From the NCBI GenBank assembly GCA_010206225.2, contig VIQU02000020.1, positions 167-64,166 on the forward strand: 64,000 nt of DNA. The letters are read 5' to 3'. This DNA comes from Lachnospiraceae bacterium MD308. Its GTDB lineage: Bacteria; Bacillota; Clostridia; Lachnospirales; Lachnospiraceae. Position 1 is the stretch's first letter; the number at the start of each line of letters is the position of its first letter. This document shows, in pieces, positions 26,408 to 35,943 of the stretch. A program made the position numbers and the translations under genes. Under the pieces are notes generated by a model. That model saw nothing but the letters and a program-made list of their open reading frames with translations. It ran no database searches and was not told the origin of the DNA.

Positions 26408-26785
26408 TTCCCTTAAAATTTATTACTGTTCCATGCACTTCAACTTTTTCCGGATAGATTGTTAAAGCCGGATATTTTCCCCATATGTTTGTATCGCTTT
26501 TTTTCGCGCATGAAAAAGAATGTTTCCTAAACTCATAGTTTTTCATTCCTGCGTTTTTGATTTAGTAAATTATAAATGATATAAAGATAAAAATCTACCG
26601 TTAATAAATTGCAATTTTGCCTGTTTTTTTATATTCTAAAGATAGAGGTGTGAAAAATCTATTTATCGCTGTCGCTTCGGAAAAACTAATGCGTATAACT
26701 TGATGTTTGTTGAAAATGGGTGTATATTGGGTATTATTCCGGGCAGGGCGGAGTCTATGTAAATAATGCAAATGGAGGCTGCAGA
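26408..26785. other. 378-bp divergent intergenic region
   Basis: Contains only the doubtful minus-strand frame 26322-26546 and AT-rich sequence. No convincing promoter was picked out. The last 70 bases hold an in-frame extension of the GNAT gene (from 26720) that I judge to be untranslated. Confidence 0.3.
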
Positions 26786-27592
26786 TTGAAAGCTATTATA
26801 AAAGAAATGTTTAATAATTGGAATGAAACACTTATATGGTCTTGTTTACAAGGAATAATGGGAGAAATATATACGAATTCCACAGAAGATGCGGCGATGG
26901 CAATATTAGGAGATTTTGCATTTTATGCAGGAAATCCAAGCGAGGAATTGCTTTTGTTTAAACCAGAGAGAGGTAAACAAGGTTTTATTATCATGGTTCC
27001 GCAAAATGATGCATGGGCTGGATTGATTGAAGCGTGTTATGGAGATAAAGCAAAAAAGATTACAAGGTACGCGATTAAAAAAGAGAAAGATATATTTGAT
27101 GCAGTAAAATTAGAGCAGGCGGTATTGACTTTGCCAGATGGTTACGAATTAAAGATGCTGGAAGAGCGGGAATATAAAATGTGCCTGAATAATGAATGGG
27201 CGAATGATCTGGTATCTCAATATAAAGATTATGTTACATATCAAGAGCTGGGGTTGGGCGTGGTTGTTTTAAAGGATGGGGAATTGGCGGCCGGAGCTTC
27301 ATCTTACAGTACATACAGCAAAGGGATTGAAATTCAAATCGACACGAGAGAAGATCAGCGAAGGAAAGGGCTGGCATATGCGTGTGGTGCAAAGCTGATT
27401 TTGGAATGCCTGAAGAGGGAACTATATCCGAGCTGGGATGCGCAGAATACATGGTCGGCGGCCTTGGCGGAAAAATTGGGATATCATTTTAGCCATGAAT
27501 ATACTGCTTATGAGATAAGGGGATATGATGGCTGCGTTGAGGAGGGATTGAATTCTCGTACAGGTAATAATGGTGTGCATAAAATAGAATAA
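26786..27592 (+). CDS. GNAT-family acetyltransferase
   Basis: A 268-residue protein. TTG at 26786 is chosen as start because GGAGG lies nine bases upstream; a longer frame from 26720 has no such site. The C-terminal half has the acetyl-CoA binding features of the GNAT_acetyltran family: GVVVLKDGELAAGASSYS, then EIQIDTREDQRRKGLAYACG (Arg/Gln-x-x-Gly loop) and WSAALAEKLGYHF. The N-terminal half is the family's extra domain. Substrate unknown. Convergent with the downstream MFS gene. Confidence 0.85.
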   Translation: MKAIIKEMFNNWNETLIWSCLQGIMGEIYTNSTEDAAMAILGDFAFYAGNPSEELLLFKPERGKQGFIIMVPQNDAWAGLIEACYGDKAKKITRYAIKKEKDIFDAVKLEQAVLTLPDGYELKMLEEREYKMCLNNEWANDLVSQYKDYVTYQELGLGVVVLKDGELAAGASSYSTYSKGIEIQIDTREDQRRKGLAYACGAKLILECLKRELYPSWDAQNTWSAALAEKLGYHFSHEYTAYEIRGYDGCVEEGLNSRTGNNGVHKIE

Positions 27593-27679
27593 AAATACTG
27601 TTTTATATAGGAGCATACAGAATGAGTAACCATTCGTCTATCTTATTGCGGAAGTTGCGTGAGATATTTATAAAAATTT

Positions 27680-28876
27680 TTAATGCCGTAACGAATCCTC
27701 CTTTTTATTTGCGGTTACTTTAGACAGCATGTTTTTATGCATAATAACCATAAGAACCAGTATCGCCAGCAAATAAACCGGAAACAGTGATACACTGATA
27801 TGATTTGCGATAAATCCGAAAATCGGCGGCATGAAACAGGTTCCCACATAGGCAGACGCCATCTGTACACCAATCATTGCCTGTGACTTATCTGCACCAA
27901 AATGTTCCGGTGTGGAATGTATAATTGATGGATAGACCGGGGCGCAGCCTAAGCCAACCAAAATCAACCCTGACAAGGAGTTTGCTTTGTCAAACGGCAA
28001 AAGTAAAAGTGCGATGCCAGACAAGATAAAGCCTTGTCCGAGCCATATCATTTGCGTATCATTTAGCTTTACCGTTAAAAATCCACTGAAAGCCCTGCCT
28101 GCTGTAATCCCCATAAAAAACATGCTTGCAAATCCGGCGGCGGTTTCTGCTGATAATCCCCGACGCAGCACAAGATAACTGCTTGCCCATAAACCGGCTG
28201 TCGATTCCAAAGCGCAGTAGCAAAAAAACGTAATCATGACTTCTTTTGCGCCCGGAATTTTAACGATTTGCCGTAAGGAGAGCGGTTTGGCTGCTGCCTC
28301 TCCGTCCGGGTGCCCTCTATCAATGTTTTCGTGTTTTTTCCATAATGGAAGACTGAAAATCAATACAGTAGTCAATACAATTTGAAGAATGGCAATATAG
28401 CGGTAACCCATATTCCAACCCCGTCCGCCAGTCAGTGCATACCCCATGATGTACGGTCCAAGCGAAGCGCCGACACCCCACATACAATGCAGCCAGCTCA
28501 TGTGTCTGCTTGCGTAATGGAGTGCAACAAAATTATTTAAAGAAGCGTCTACACTTCCGGCTCCAAGCCCATAAGGAATAGCCCATAAGCACAATGCGGC
28601 ATAGGAATGACTGATTGAAAACCCAAACAATGCAATGGCTGTCATGAGCACACTGGCAGCAGTAACCATGCCTGTTCCGAATTTTTTTGTCAGCCGATCA
28701 CTTTGCAGGCTGGAAATAATCGTCCCAACAGCGATAATCATAGAAATTCCGCCTGCATAGGAAACGGGTACAGAAAATTCTTGATACATTGTCGGCCACG
28801 CTGAACCTAATAGGGAATCTGGAAGACCCAGACTGATAAAAGCAAGATAAATAATAACCAGCAATAGCTGAAACAT
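27680..28876 (-). CDS. MFS transporter
   Basis: A 398-residue membrane protein with about 12 hydrophobic segments. The N-terminus AFISLGLPDSLLGSAWPTMY and the segments SDRLTKKFGTG and AIPYGLGAGSVDASLNNFV place it in the FucP/YfkF-like part of the major facilitator superfamily, which moves sugars or drugs. ATG at 28876 follows GGAGGACAATAAG; the frame extends 50 codons upstream into the intergenic region but without support. Divergent from an AraC-type regulator, which likely controls it. Confidence 0.88.
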   Translation of the reverse strand: MFQLLLVIIYLAFISLGLPDSLLGSAWPTMYQEFSVPVSYAGGISMIIAVGTIISSLQSDRLTKKFGTGMVTAASVLMTAIALFGFSISHSYAALCLWAIPYGLGAGSVDASLNNFVALHYASRHMSWLHCMWGVGASLGPYIMGYALTGGRGWNMGYRYIAILQIVLTTVLIFSLPLWKKHENIDRGHPDGEAAAKPLSLRQIVKIPGAKEVMITFFCYCALESTAGLWASSYLVLRRGLSAETAAGFASMFFMGITAGRAFSGFLTVKLNDTQMIWLGQGFILSGIALLLLPFDKANSLSGLILVGLGCAPVYPSIIHSTPEHFGADKSQAMIGVQMASAYVGTCFMPPIFGFIANHISVSLFPVYLLAILVLMVIMHKNMLSKVTANKKEDSLRH

Positions 28877-28927
28877 CTTATTGTCCTCCTGTGTTTTGTT
28901 TATCAAAAGAATACCGTCAAATGACAC

Positions 28928-28956
28928 TTGATACAATACATTTTCAGACATATAAT
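28928..28956 (+). promoter_or_regulatory. sigma-A-type promoter of the AraC-type regulator gene
   Basis: TTGATA (28928-28933), 17-base spacer, perfect TATAAT (28951-28956), 35 bp ahead of the start codon. It lies inside the 115-bp divergent intergenic region, so regulator binding here could act on both genes. Confidence 0.7.
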
Positions 28957-28991
28957 ATAAAAAAACCGCCAAATAAAAAGGGAGGAAAAAT

Positions 28992-29897
28992 ATGGCATTA
29001 CAAGAATGTGGATTAAACTTAAACAAAGTATCAAAAGAGCTTCAACCGCATGGAAGCCTTGAATTTCCCTGTGCCGGATATTCCTCTTGCCATACAGGCA
29101 GACCGGAAGATATCATCCCGTGGCATTGGCATGAGGAAATGGAAATTGTGTACATAGTAGACGGACAGATGAAAGTAAGAATACCGACAAATATTTTTCT
29201 CTTAGAAAAAGGGGATTGTGTAATTTTCAATTCAAATATTCTTCATTATGCTGAAACTGTCACAGAATGCAAACTGCACTCCCTCGTTTTCAGCCCGGCA
29301 CTCGTTACCGGAAATGAGGATTTTGTTTTTGCAAAAAAGTATATGCAGCCGCTGTTAACCTGCAATAATTTTTCCTGTTATTTTATAAAAGCAAGGAATT
29401 ATGAAAACGTGACAGACTGGTTTAACTGTGCGTTTGAAGCTTTTGCGCAAGCTTGTTATGGATATGAATTTATTGTGCGGGAAAATGTATCCCGTATCTG
29501 TCTTTTTTTATGTGGGAAATTTAACCCGCAGACAGATATGCAAAATGCTTTGCTGAATCAAGACAATCTTCGTATCCGTAAAATGCTTGCCTATATTCAT
29601 AAGAATTATGCAGATGATATATCTCTGTCGGCAATTTCAAGAGCCGCCGGTATTAGTGAAAGGGAATGTCTGCGCTGTTTTAAGAGAACAATCCAGTTTT
29701 CTCCTATCCAGTATCTGTTAAAGTATCGGGTTATGAAGGGGGCTGAAAAGCTGCTTGAAAATCCGGCAGACAGTATATCAGAAACCGCAACTTTGTGCGG
29801 CTTTGACAGTCCAAGCAATTTCGCTAAAGTATTTAAGCGTTTCTATAACTGTACGCCGCGGGAATACAGAAATCTAAATAGGAATGGAGAAATATAA
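28992..29897 (+). CDS. AraC-family regulator with N-terminal cupin domain
   Basis: A 301-residue protein. Residues about 40-105 form a cupin sensing domain (WHWHEEMEIVYIVDGQMKV, EKGDCVIFNSNILHYAE). Residues about 200-296 carry two helix-turn-helix units (DISLSAISRAAGISERECLR, ISETATLCGFDSPSNFAKVF) and the YNCTPREYR end motif. GGAGG precedes the ATG. Probably governs the divergent MFS gene. Confidence 0.92.
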   Translation: MALQECGLNLNKVSKELQPHGSLEFPCAGYSSCHTGRPEDIIPWHWHEEMEIVYIVDGQMKVRIPTNIFLLEKGDCVIFNSNILHYAETVTECKLHSLVFSPALVTGNEDFVFAKKYMQPLLTCNNFSCYFIKARNYENVTDWFNCAFEAFAQACYGYEFIVRENVSRICLFLCGKFNPQTDMQNALLNQDNLRIRKMLAYIHKNYADDISLSAISRAAGISERECLRCFKRTIQFSPIQYLLKYRVMKGAEKLLENPADSISETATLCGFDSPSNFAKVFKRFYNCTPREYRNLNRNGEI

Positions 29898-29978
29898 CAT
29901 CATTCCGTCCTGCTGGTTAGCGGCGACATATGATAAATGCCGATGGAAAGATTTGGTGCGTTTTTGATGAAAAATAAC

Positions 29979-30007
29979 TTGCAAAGTAAGCAGATGTTTG
30001 TTATAAT
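29979..30007 (+). promoter_or_regulatory. sigma-A-type promoter of the SDR-to-EtfA operon
   Basis: TTGCAA (29979-29984), 17-base spacer, perfect TATAAT (30002-30007). Transcription would start near 30014 and run straight into the leader hairpin. Confidence 0.8.
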
Positions 30008-30030
30008 CCAAATATAAATTAAATAGAGCT

Positions 30031-30093
30031 CGTTAGATAAGAAAAACGGAAAGATAACAGGTTGTTATATCTTTTGCGTTTTTCTTTTTTTTT
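30031..30093 (+). promoter_or_regulatory. leader 1: conserved motif plus terminator hairpin (candidate GlpP-type antitermination site)
   Basis: CGTTAGATAAGAAAAACG (30031-30048) opens the leader. The strand AGAAAAACGGAAAGATAAC (30040-30058) pairs, with small bulges, with the segment 30064-30085, which ends TGCGTTTTTCT, followed by eight T. Thus the last half of the motif is also the base of the terminator stem, so a protein bound to the motif would prevent terminator folding. Near-copies of the motif open two other transcription units in this cluster, and a GlpP-family gene is located among them. Confidence 0.65.
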
Positions 30094-30147
30094 GGCAGAC
30101 GTGTCAAAGGAACAAAGATTTGAAAGTTTTATGAAAAGGAGAAGAGT

Positions 30148-30930
30148 ATGCATAGTATTGAAGATTTTGACATGAATTTATTTTCTCTGAAAGGGAAGAA
30201 CGCGATTGTAACAGGAGGAAACTCTGGATTAGGACAAGGATTTGCGACGGCTCTTGCAAAAGCAGGCGCGAATATACTGGCTGTAAGTATTATGGATGAC
30301 GGCGGAGAAACAAAAGAGATCATAGAAAGATGCAACGTAGGGTATAAACTTGTGATCACGGATATTACTGCAGAAGGTAACTGTAAAAAGGTGGTTGACA
30401 CTTGTATAGACACATTTGGAAGTGTTGATATTCTGGTAAACTGTGCAGGCCGCGGAATCAATATTCAGGATGTGACAAAATTCGGAAAGGATTCATGGGA
30501 CAAAGTAGTGGCGCTGAATTTATCCGCAGCTTTCGAGATGACCCATGAAGTATGTAAACCAATGATCAAACAGAATAGCGGGAAAATTATTAATATCGGT
30601 TCACTGTTCACATTCCTAGGCGGGCAGTGGGATCCGGCATATGCGGCAACGAAGCATGGAATTTCTGGACTTGCAAAAGCAATGTGTGATGAATTGGGGC
30701 AGTGGAATATCCAGGTCAATACGATCGCGCCCGGATATTTTGCTACAAAATTAACAGCGGATACCAGAGCGGATGAAGCTGCAAGTCGCAGGATCTTGGA
30801 ACATATTCCGGCTAATCGCTGGGGAGAGGTTTACGATCTTATGGGAGCATGTGTATTTTTAGCCAGTGATGCTTCAAATTATGTGAACGGAACTGTTCTG
30901 ACAGTAGACGGAGGATATCTGGTACGATAA
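30148..30930 (+). CDS. short-chain dehydrogenase/reductase (gluconate/2-deoxygluconate dehydrogenase-like)
   Basis: A 260-residue classical SDR. NAD(P)-binding GGNSGLGQG near residue 25, structural NCAG, catalytic Ser in NIGSLFTF, then YAATK with catalytic Tyr and Lys, and the C-terminal VNGTVLTVDGGY. Closest in style to KduD, GntZ and other polyol/sugar-acid dehydrogenases. First gene of a six-gene operon with a transporter, a sugar-type kinase and FAD-dependent dehydrogenase components, so it probably oxidises or reduces a hydroxyl of the same imported compound. Confidence 0.9.
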   Translation: MHSIEDFDMNLFSLKGKNAIVTGGNSGLGQGFATALAKAGANILAVSIMDDGGETKEIIERCNVGYKLVITDITAEGNCKKVVDTCIDTFGSVDILVNCAGRGINIQDVTKFGKDSWDKVVALNLSAAFEMTHEVCKPMIKQNSGKIINIGSLFTFLGGQWDPAYAATKHGISGLAKAMCDELGQWNIQVNTIAPGYFATKLTADTRADEAASRRILEHIPANRWGEVYDLMGACVFLASDASNYVNGTVLTVDGGYLVR

Positions 30931-30972
30931 TCAGTTGATAAATGTTTTTAAAAAATAAGAGAGGGATAAAAT

Positions 30973-32223
30973 ATGGGAAAAAAACAAAATAAATGGATTA
31001 CCTTCATAATTATATGTCTTACGACGGGTGTTATTACAGAATTGCCTTATTTGCGATGGGCATTGTATGAACCGCTGAGAGAGTTTCTGGGACAGAGTAA
31101 TACGCAATTTGGAATGTCCGCAAGTTTATTTGGTCTGTTATCTATGATTTTATATATTCCAGGAGGATGGGTTGCGGATAGATTTTCGCACAAGACGCTG
31201 TTTGCCGTGTCTTCGATCGGCTGCGGGCTGTTAGGATTCTGGCTTGCGACAGCGCCTGGATTTACAACCGTAATGATCATTCATGGTTTGTGGTCGGTTA
31301 CGAATATTGGTCTGTTCTGGCCTACTATGACAAAAGCGATCGCATTGCTGGAAGACAGCGAGGGGCAGGGAAAAGTATTTGGATTTTTTGAGGGTGTCCG
31401 GGGCGTGTTTGTTGTTGTGATGTGGCTGGGATTGATGAAGGTCTTTGAAAATATGGGTGGAATGAGGATGGTAATCATCGTAATGTCTGTACTATCGATT
31501 ATTTGCGGTATATTGTCGATCTTGTTTATGCCAAGCAATAAAGATGCGGATGCAACGAGTTCAGGAACGATTATGAAAGATATGGGAAAAGCGCTGAAGT
31601 ATCCGGTCACTTGGCTGTGTGCAGGAACGATTCTCTGTGTCTATTCGGTTTACAGTGCTTCCTCTTATATGCAGCCATACTGTCAGGAAGTGCTTGGAAT
31701 GACAGCGGTAGTTGCCGGGTATGTAGGAATTATTAAGAAAGATGTGATACGTCTTGCGGCAGCGCCGTTCAGTGGATGGCTTTCTAAAAAATGGGGCGGA
31801 AGATGTGCAGCGCTTATCGGTGTATTCGGTGCGATGCTAGTTGCCACGCTGGTCATTTTACTTGTGCTGCCGTCAGGAGGGGATTTTGTGGCCCTTACGG
31901 TGATCATTATGGTAGCGTCTTCTTTTGCAATCTATGGTATGCGGGGAATGTATTATGCGATTATCGGGGAGGCAGGAACTCCGGCGGCCATTTACGGAAC
32001 AGTATCTGGTATCGCAATGTTTGTAGGATTTTCGCCGGACTTCTTTAATCCGACATTGATCGGAAGCTGGCTGGATCAATATCCGGGAGCAGCAGGATAC
32101 CGAATGATATTCATCTATATGTTAGTTACGATGCTTGTAGGACTTGGATTTGTTGTGCTATTGATGAAGCATAATAAAAAGAACAAGAAAGAGGTAGCAG
32201 AAACTGACGGGACAGTAAAATAA
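30973..32223 (+). CDS. MFS transporter (sugar-phosphate / hexuronate-like)
   Basis: A 416-residue membrane protein with about 12 hydrophobic segments, typical MFS loop GGWVADRFSHKTL between segments 2 and 3, and a charged cytoplasmic tail (HNKKNKKEVAE). Starts after GAGAGGG. Its position between a dehydrogenase and a kinase argues for uptake of the substrate that this operon metabolises. The exact subfamily cannot be fixed by eye. Confidence 0.88.
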   Translation: MGKKQNKWITFIIICLTTGVITELPYLRWALYEPLREFLGQSNTQFGMSASLFGLLSMILYIPGGWVADRFSHKTLFAVSSIGCGLLGFWLATAPGFTTVMIIHGLWSVTNIGLFWPTMTKAIALLEDSEGQGKVFGFFEGVRGVFVVVMWLGLMKVFENMGGMRMVIIVMSVLSIICGILSILFMPSNKDADATSSGTIMKDMGKALKYPVTWLCAGTILCVYSVYSASSYMQPYCQEVLGMTAVVAGYVGIIKKDVIRLAAAPFSGWLSKKWGGRCAALIGVFGAMLVATLVILLVLPSGGDFVALTVIIMVASSFAIYGMRGMYYAIIGEAGTPAAIYGTVSGIAMFVGFSPDFFNPTLIGSWLDQYPGAAGYRMIFIYMLVTMLVGLGFVVLLMKHNKKNKKEVAETDGTVK

Positions 32224-32239
32224 AAGCGGGGACGAACAA

Positions 32240-33673
32240 ATGAAATATGTAATTGGAATTGACGGAGGTACCCAAAGTACAAAGGTTTCTATTTTTACAC
32301 TGGATGGGAAAATTGTATGTGAACAAAAAAATGCATTGAGACCACTTTATTCTCCAGATGCAGATACAGCGGAGCATCCGGACGACGATCTGTGGGATTC
32401 TCTGAAGATGACGGGACGTCAGGTTATGGAGAAGTTTGAAGGTGATCCTAAGGATATCATTGCGATTGGTCTCGGAAGTATCCGGTGCTGCCGGACATAT
32501 TTGAAAAAAGACGGAACGCTTGCATATCCTGTACTTAACTGGATGGATAAAAGACTTGCCAGGCCATATCCGAAAGATGTGCCGGAATTCCAGTATTTAA
32601 GCACAACCACAGGCTACCTGACAGTGCGTCTTACGGGGAATTTTTGCGATACGGCGGCAAATTACGAGGGAGTGTACGGACCATTTGATAAGGAGACGTG
32701 GAGCTGGAGCGACAACCCGGAAGACTATCTGCCTTATAATATAACACGCGACAATCTGTTTGACCTTATCATGCCGGGCGAAGAACTGGGAAAGGTAACG
32801 AAAGAAGCTTTTGCCCAGACGGGATTTCCGGAGGGGTGCCCTGTGATAGCGACTGCAAATGATAAGGCGGCGGAAGGGCTTGGCGCCGGAATCATTGATG
32901 ATTCTTCCTGCCTGATTTCCTTGGGCACCTATATCGGTGGGATGGTTAACGGGCATGAGTTCAATGACAGCGCAAAGTATTACTGGTCCAATCTTTCTGC
33001 TATCCCAAACCGCTATCTGTATGAAGGCATGACAGGTATCCGCAGAGGTATGTGGAGCGTGTCATGGTTTAAGGAAATACTTGGAAGGCCGTGGGAAGAG
33101 TTGGCGAAAGAAGAAGGCTCCTGTGTTGAGCAGCTTCTTGAAGATGAGGCGGTTCATATTCCGGTGGGAAGCGACGGACTGATTACAGTTCCAGAGTTTT
33201 TATCGCCGAATCATATTCCCTACCGAAAGGCTTTTATGATAGGATTCGACGGCAGGCATAAGCGGGCGCATATGTATCGCTCCATATTAGAAGCAATTGC
33301 AATGACTATGCATATGAGTATGGAGGATATGTTTAAAGAAATGGGATACAAGCCAGAGAAACTTATCATTTCCGGAGGGGGTTCAAAATCCAGATTATTT
33401 ATGCAGATTTTTGCGGATGTATTCGGTATGCCGGCAGTAAGAAATGAGATTACGGATGCGGCAGGAGTCGGAGCGGCAATCTGTGCGGCCGTAGGTGTAG
33501 GCGCATATGCTTCATTTGAGGAAGCGGTAGATCGGATGGTGCGCATTGAGGATAAGTTCCAGCCTGACCTTTGCAATACAAAATTGTATGAACGCATAGA
33601 AAATGATGTTTACAGGACGATTAAAAACTATTCGGATCCGGTAAACGAAAGAATTTATCATATATTTTCTTAA
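32240..33673 (+). CDS. FGGY-family carbohydrate kinase
   Basis: A 477-residue kinase. N-terminal phosphate-binding motif IGIDGGTQSTKVSIF, adenosine-binding region LIISGGGSKSRLFMQI (the FGGY second signature is around here) and NEITDAAGVGAAICAA near the C-terminus; Asp in ATANDKAAEGLGAG is the candidate catalytic base. The family phosphorylates glycerol, xylulose, gluconate, fuculose and others; the substrate here is unknown. Because a GlpP-type antiterminator in the same cluster would respond to a phosphorylated ligand, the product of this kinase is the obvious candidate inducer. Confidence 0.9.
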   Translation: MKYVIGIDGGTQSTKVSIFTLDGKIVCEQKNALRPLYSPDADTAEHPDDDLWDSLKMTGRQVMEKFEGDPKDIIAIGLGSIRCCRTYLKKDGTLAYPVLNWMDKRLARPYPKDVPEFQYLSTTTGYLTVRLTGNFCDTAANYEGVYGPFDKETWSWSDNPEDYLPYNITRDNLFDLIMPGEELGKVTKEAFAQTGFPEGCPVIATANDKAAEGLGAGIIDDSSCLISLGTYIGGMVNGHEFNDSAKYYWSNLSAIPNRYLYEGMTGIRRGMWSVSWFKEILGRPWEELAKEEGSCVEQLLEDEAVHIPVGSDGLITVPEFLSPNHIPYRKAFMIGFDGRHKRAHMYRSILEAIAMTMHMSMEDMFKEMGYKPEKLIISGGGSKSRLFMQIFADVFGMPAVRNEITDAAGVGAAICAAVGVGAYASFEEAVDRMVRIEDKFQPDLCNTKLYERIENDVYRTIKNYSDPVNERIYHIFS

Positions 33674-33700
33674 TAATAAACAAAAACAGAGGATGGTATT

Positions 33701-35152
33701 ATGTGTAATAGAAGAGAAGAAATTATTGAAAAAATGAAACAGATCGTTGGAGAGGAAAATGTAGTTACGGACAAAGAGGTGTTGGAAGATGCATCACACG
33801 ACAGGTTCCGTAAATACGAAGGGTATCATAAAGTTTATACGAATCCGCTGCCCGCGGCTGTTGTATTTGTAAACGATGCAGAAGAGGTATCAAGCGTATT
33901 GAGGTATTGTAACTCAAAAAAAATCAATGTCGTACCAAGAACAGGACATTCCGCGACCGAAGGCGGGCTTGAGACAATCGTGAAGGATTCCATCGTATTA
34001 GACGGATCGCATATGAATAGGATCCTTGATATTGATGAAGTAAATATGCAGGCAACGGCTGAATGCGGCGTTGTGCTGGAGGATCTTGAGAATGCCGTAA
34101 GAAAATTGGGATATACCACAGGACATTCCCCGCAATCGAAACCGATCGCTCAGATGGGCGGACTGGTAGCGACCAGATCTATCGGCCAGTTCTCTACTTT
34201 GTACGGCGGAATAGAAGACATGCTGGCAGGCGTACAGACGGTATTTCCAGATGGAACCATTTGTGATATAAAAGCAGTTCCGCGCAGGAGCGCAGGACCG
34301 GATATCCGCCACATTATATTGGGCAATGAAGGTACGACTAACTTTATAACTAAAGTGACTGTGAAATTATGGAAATACTATCCGGAGCATCAGGAATGCA
34401 TGGGATATACTTTGGATAATATGCATGACGGACTAAGAATTATGAGAGAAGTCATGGTAGAGGGATATCGCCCGTCTGTGGCAAGATTATATGATGCTGA
34501 GGACGGGAAGGAACATTTTTCCCACTTTGCAGCAGGCAAATGTGTTCTCTTGTTTGTGACGGAAGGTCCAGAGTTGATTTCTCATGCAACGGCAGAAGGT
34601 ATCCGCAGAATTATGACAAAACATCCGGAATGTACGCAGGTAGAAACGAAACTGATCGAGACTTGGTTTGCTAATTTGAATTGGGATGCGGCGAGAATTG
34701 AAGAAGAGCGCAAGGAAGTTCTTGAGACTAATAACGTATGCTGTACAACTGAAATTTCGGCGCCATGGGGGGCGGTAGACGGTATCTATGATGTCTGCGT
34801 AAAGAGAATTATGGAAGAAATACCGGATATTACAGTATTCGGCGCCCATGCTTCACATTGTTATTCCAATGGAATCAATCTTTATTTCGTATACTGGTAT
34901 AATGTTGTAGATTGTACCCCGGAGGAAGAAATAACAAAATATCATCTGCCTATCAAGAAGATTATCTGCGAAGAGACGATTAAGGCAGGGGGCTCCATGT
35001 GCCATCATCATGGAGTAGGGAAGCATCGTGTACACTGGGTTGATAAAGAACATGGTTCTGCTCTTTATATGGTTAAAAGGCTAAAAGAAGCGTTTGATCC
35101 GAATGGGATCATGAATATTGGAACGATCCTGCCTTATAAGGGAGAAAAATAA
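33701..35152 (+). CDS. FAD-linked oxidase resembling alkyl-dihydroxyacetone-phosphate synthase
   Basis: A 483-residue flavoprotein with an FAD_binding_4 domain (AAVVFVNDAEEVSSVLRYC, VPRTGHSATEGG, AECGVVLEDLENAV, TGHSPQSKPIAQMGGLVATR, YGGIEDMLAGV, GPDIRHIILGNEGT) and a FAD-oxidase_C domain ending GGSMCHHHGVGKHR and FDPNGIMNIG. The combination TGHxPxS, GGLVATRS, YGxIED and the triple-His HHHGVGKHR is more like AGPS than like glycolate or lactate oxidases. The catalytic role in bacteria of such proteins is open. Followed directly by EtfB- and EtfA-like genes, so it probably passes electrons to that ETF. Confidence 0.88.
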   Translation: MCNRREEIIEKMKQIVGEENVVTDKEVLEDASHDRFRKYEGYHKVYTNPLPAAVVFVNDAEEVSSVLRYCNSKKINVVPRTGHSATEGGLETIVKDSIVLDGSHMNRILDIDEVNMQATAECGVVLEDLENAVRKLGYTTGHSPQSKPIAQMGGLVATRSIGQFSTLYGGIEDMLAGVQTVFPDGTICDIKAVPRRSAGPDIRHIILGNEGTTNFITKVTVKLWKYYPEHQECMGYTLDNMHDGLRIMREVMVEGYRPSVARLYDAEDGKEHFSHFAAGKCVLLFVTEGPELISHATAEGIRRIMTKHPECTQVETKLIETWFANLNWDAARIEEERKEVLETNNVCCTTEISAPWGAVDGIYDVCVKRIMEEIPDITVFGAHASHCYSNGINLYFVYWYNVVDCTPEEEITKYHLPIKKIICEETIKAGGSMCHHHGVGKHRVHWVDKEHGSALYMVKRLKEAFDPNGIMNIGTILPYKGEK

Positions 35153-35943
35153 TGAGACTGTTAGTTTCTTTCAAAATTTGTCCTGATCTTGAATTACTTA
35201 GAGAAGAAGACATTATTCTGACGGAGGAAATGGGTATTGATACTCATTTCCTTCCTAATATCATAAATTGTTACGATGAAAGTGCTTTGGAGCTGGCATT
35301 GCGTCTTCGGGATAAAACAAAAGAGTTTCCGATAGAGATATCTGCGTTTACAGCAGGAAATGAGCAGGCAGAGCTGACGTTAAAGAGCTTAAGAGCACTG
35401 GGGTTCGCCCATACAGTAAGAGCTGAGGACGAAAAGGGATATACGGTTTTTTCATCGGAGACAGTGGCAGAAACATTGGCTGCATATATAAAAGAATATC
35501 CGCAGGACTGTATATTGCTGGGAAAAGAAGCTCCGAACGGAAATAATGGAATCATGGCCGGATTAGTGTCAGAAAAAATAAAACATCCACTGATTGGACC
35601 AATTCTAGATATCATTTTTATTGATCGGGAATCTGTAACCGTTCTGGTATCAGACGAGGGCAGGATTCGAAAACAGATTGTCAGCCTTCCTTGTGTTCTG
35701 TGCGTTGGGAATGCGGTTATCAGTAAACTAAGAGTTGCGACTTTACGTGAACGGATGAAGGTGTCAAAGACGGAAAGCGAATATATAAGTTTAGCTTATC
35801 CGGATCATGAGTATATAGCAGCACCAAAAGAGGTCAATCCAATGATTGCGAAACGTGCGGGTTATCAGAGCCAAAAAGATGGAAGCGAAGCAGTGAGGGA
35901 TATACTGAGGAATGGACTGCAGAAAGTGTTGGAACAGATATGA
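35152..35943 (+). CDS. divergent electron-transfer flavoprotein beta subunit
   Basis: A 263-residue EtfB-like protein. It aligns with the canonical subunit in the same window but the nucleotide-binding loop is changed: LLGKEAPNGNNGIMAGLVSE in place of GKQAIDGDTAQVGPELAE, and the N-terminus is SFKICPD rather than CVKQVPD. Its ATG overlaps the stop of the FAD oxidase by one base. Expected to pair with the next gene product and to exchange electrons with the FAD oxidase. Whether it still binds AMP or a second FAD, as bifurcating ETFs do, is doubtful. Confidence 0.82.
   Translation: MRLLVSFKICPDLELLREEDIILTEEMGIDTHFLPNIINCYDESALELALRLRDKTKEFPIEISAFTAGNEQAELTLKSLRALGFAHTVRAEDEKGYTVFSSETVAETLAAYIKEYPQDCILLGKEAPNGNNGIMAGLVSEKIKHPLIGPILDIIFIDRESVTVLVSDEGRIRKQIVSLPCVLCVGNAVISKLRVATLRERMKVSKTESEYISLAYPDHEYIAAPKEVNPMIAKRAGYQSQKDGSEAVRDILRNGLQKVLEQI

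Noticed and set aside
26322-26546. 74-codon minus-strand gene upstream of the DUF1848 gene
   Set aside because: Overlaps the DUF1848 start, has an ill-spaced ribosome binding site and no recognised domain; mentioned only as a weak possibility.
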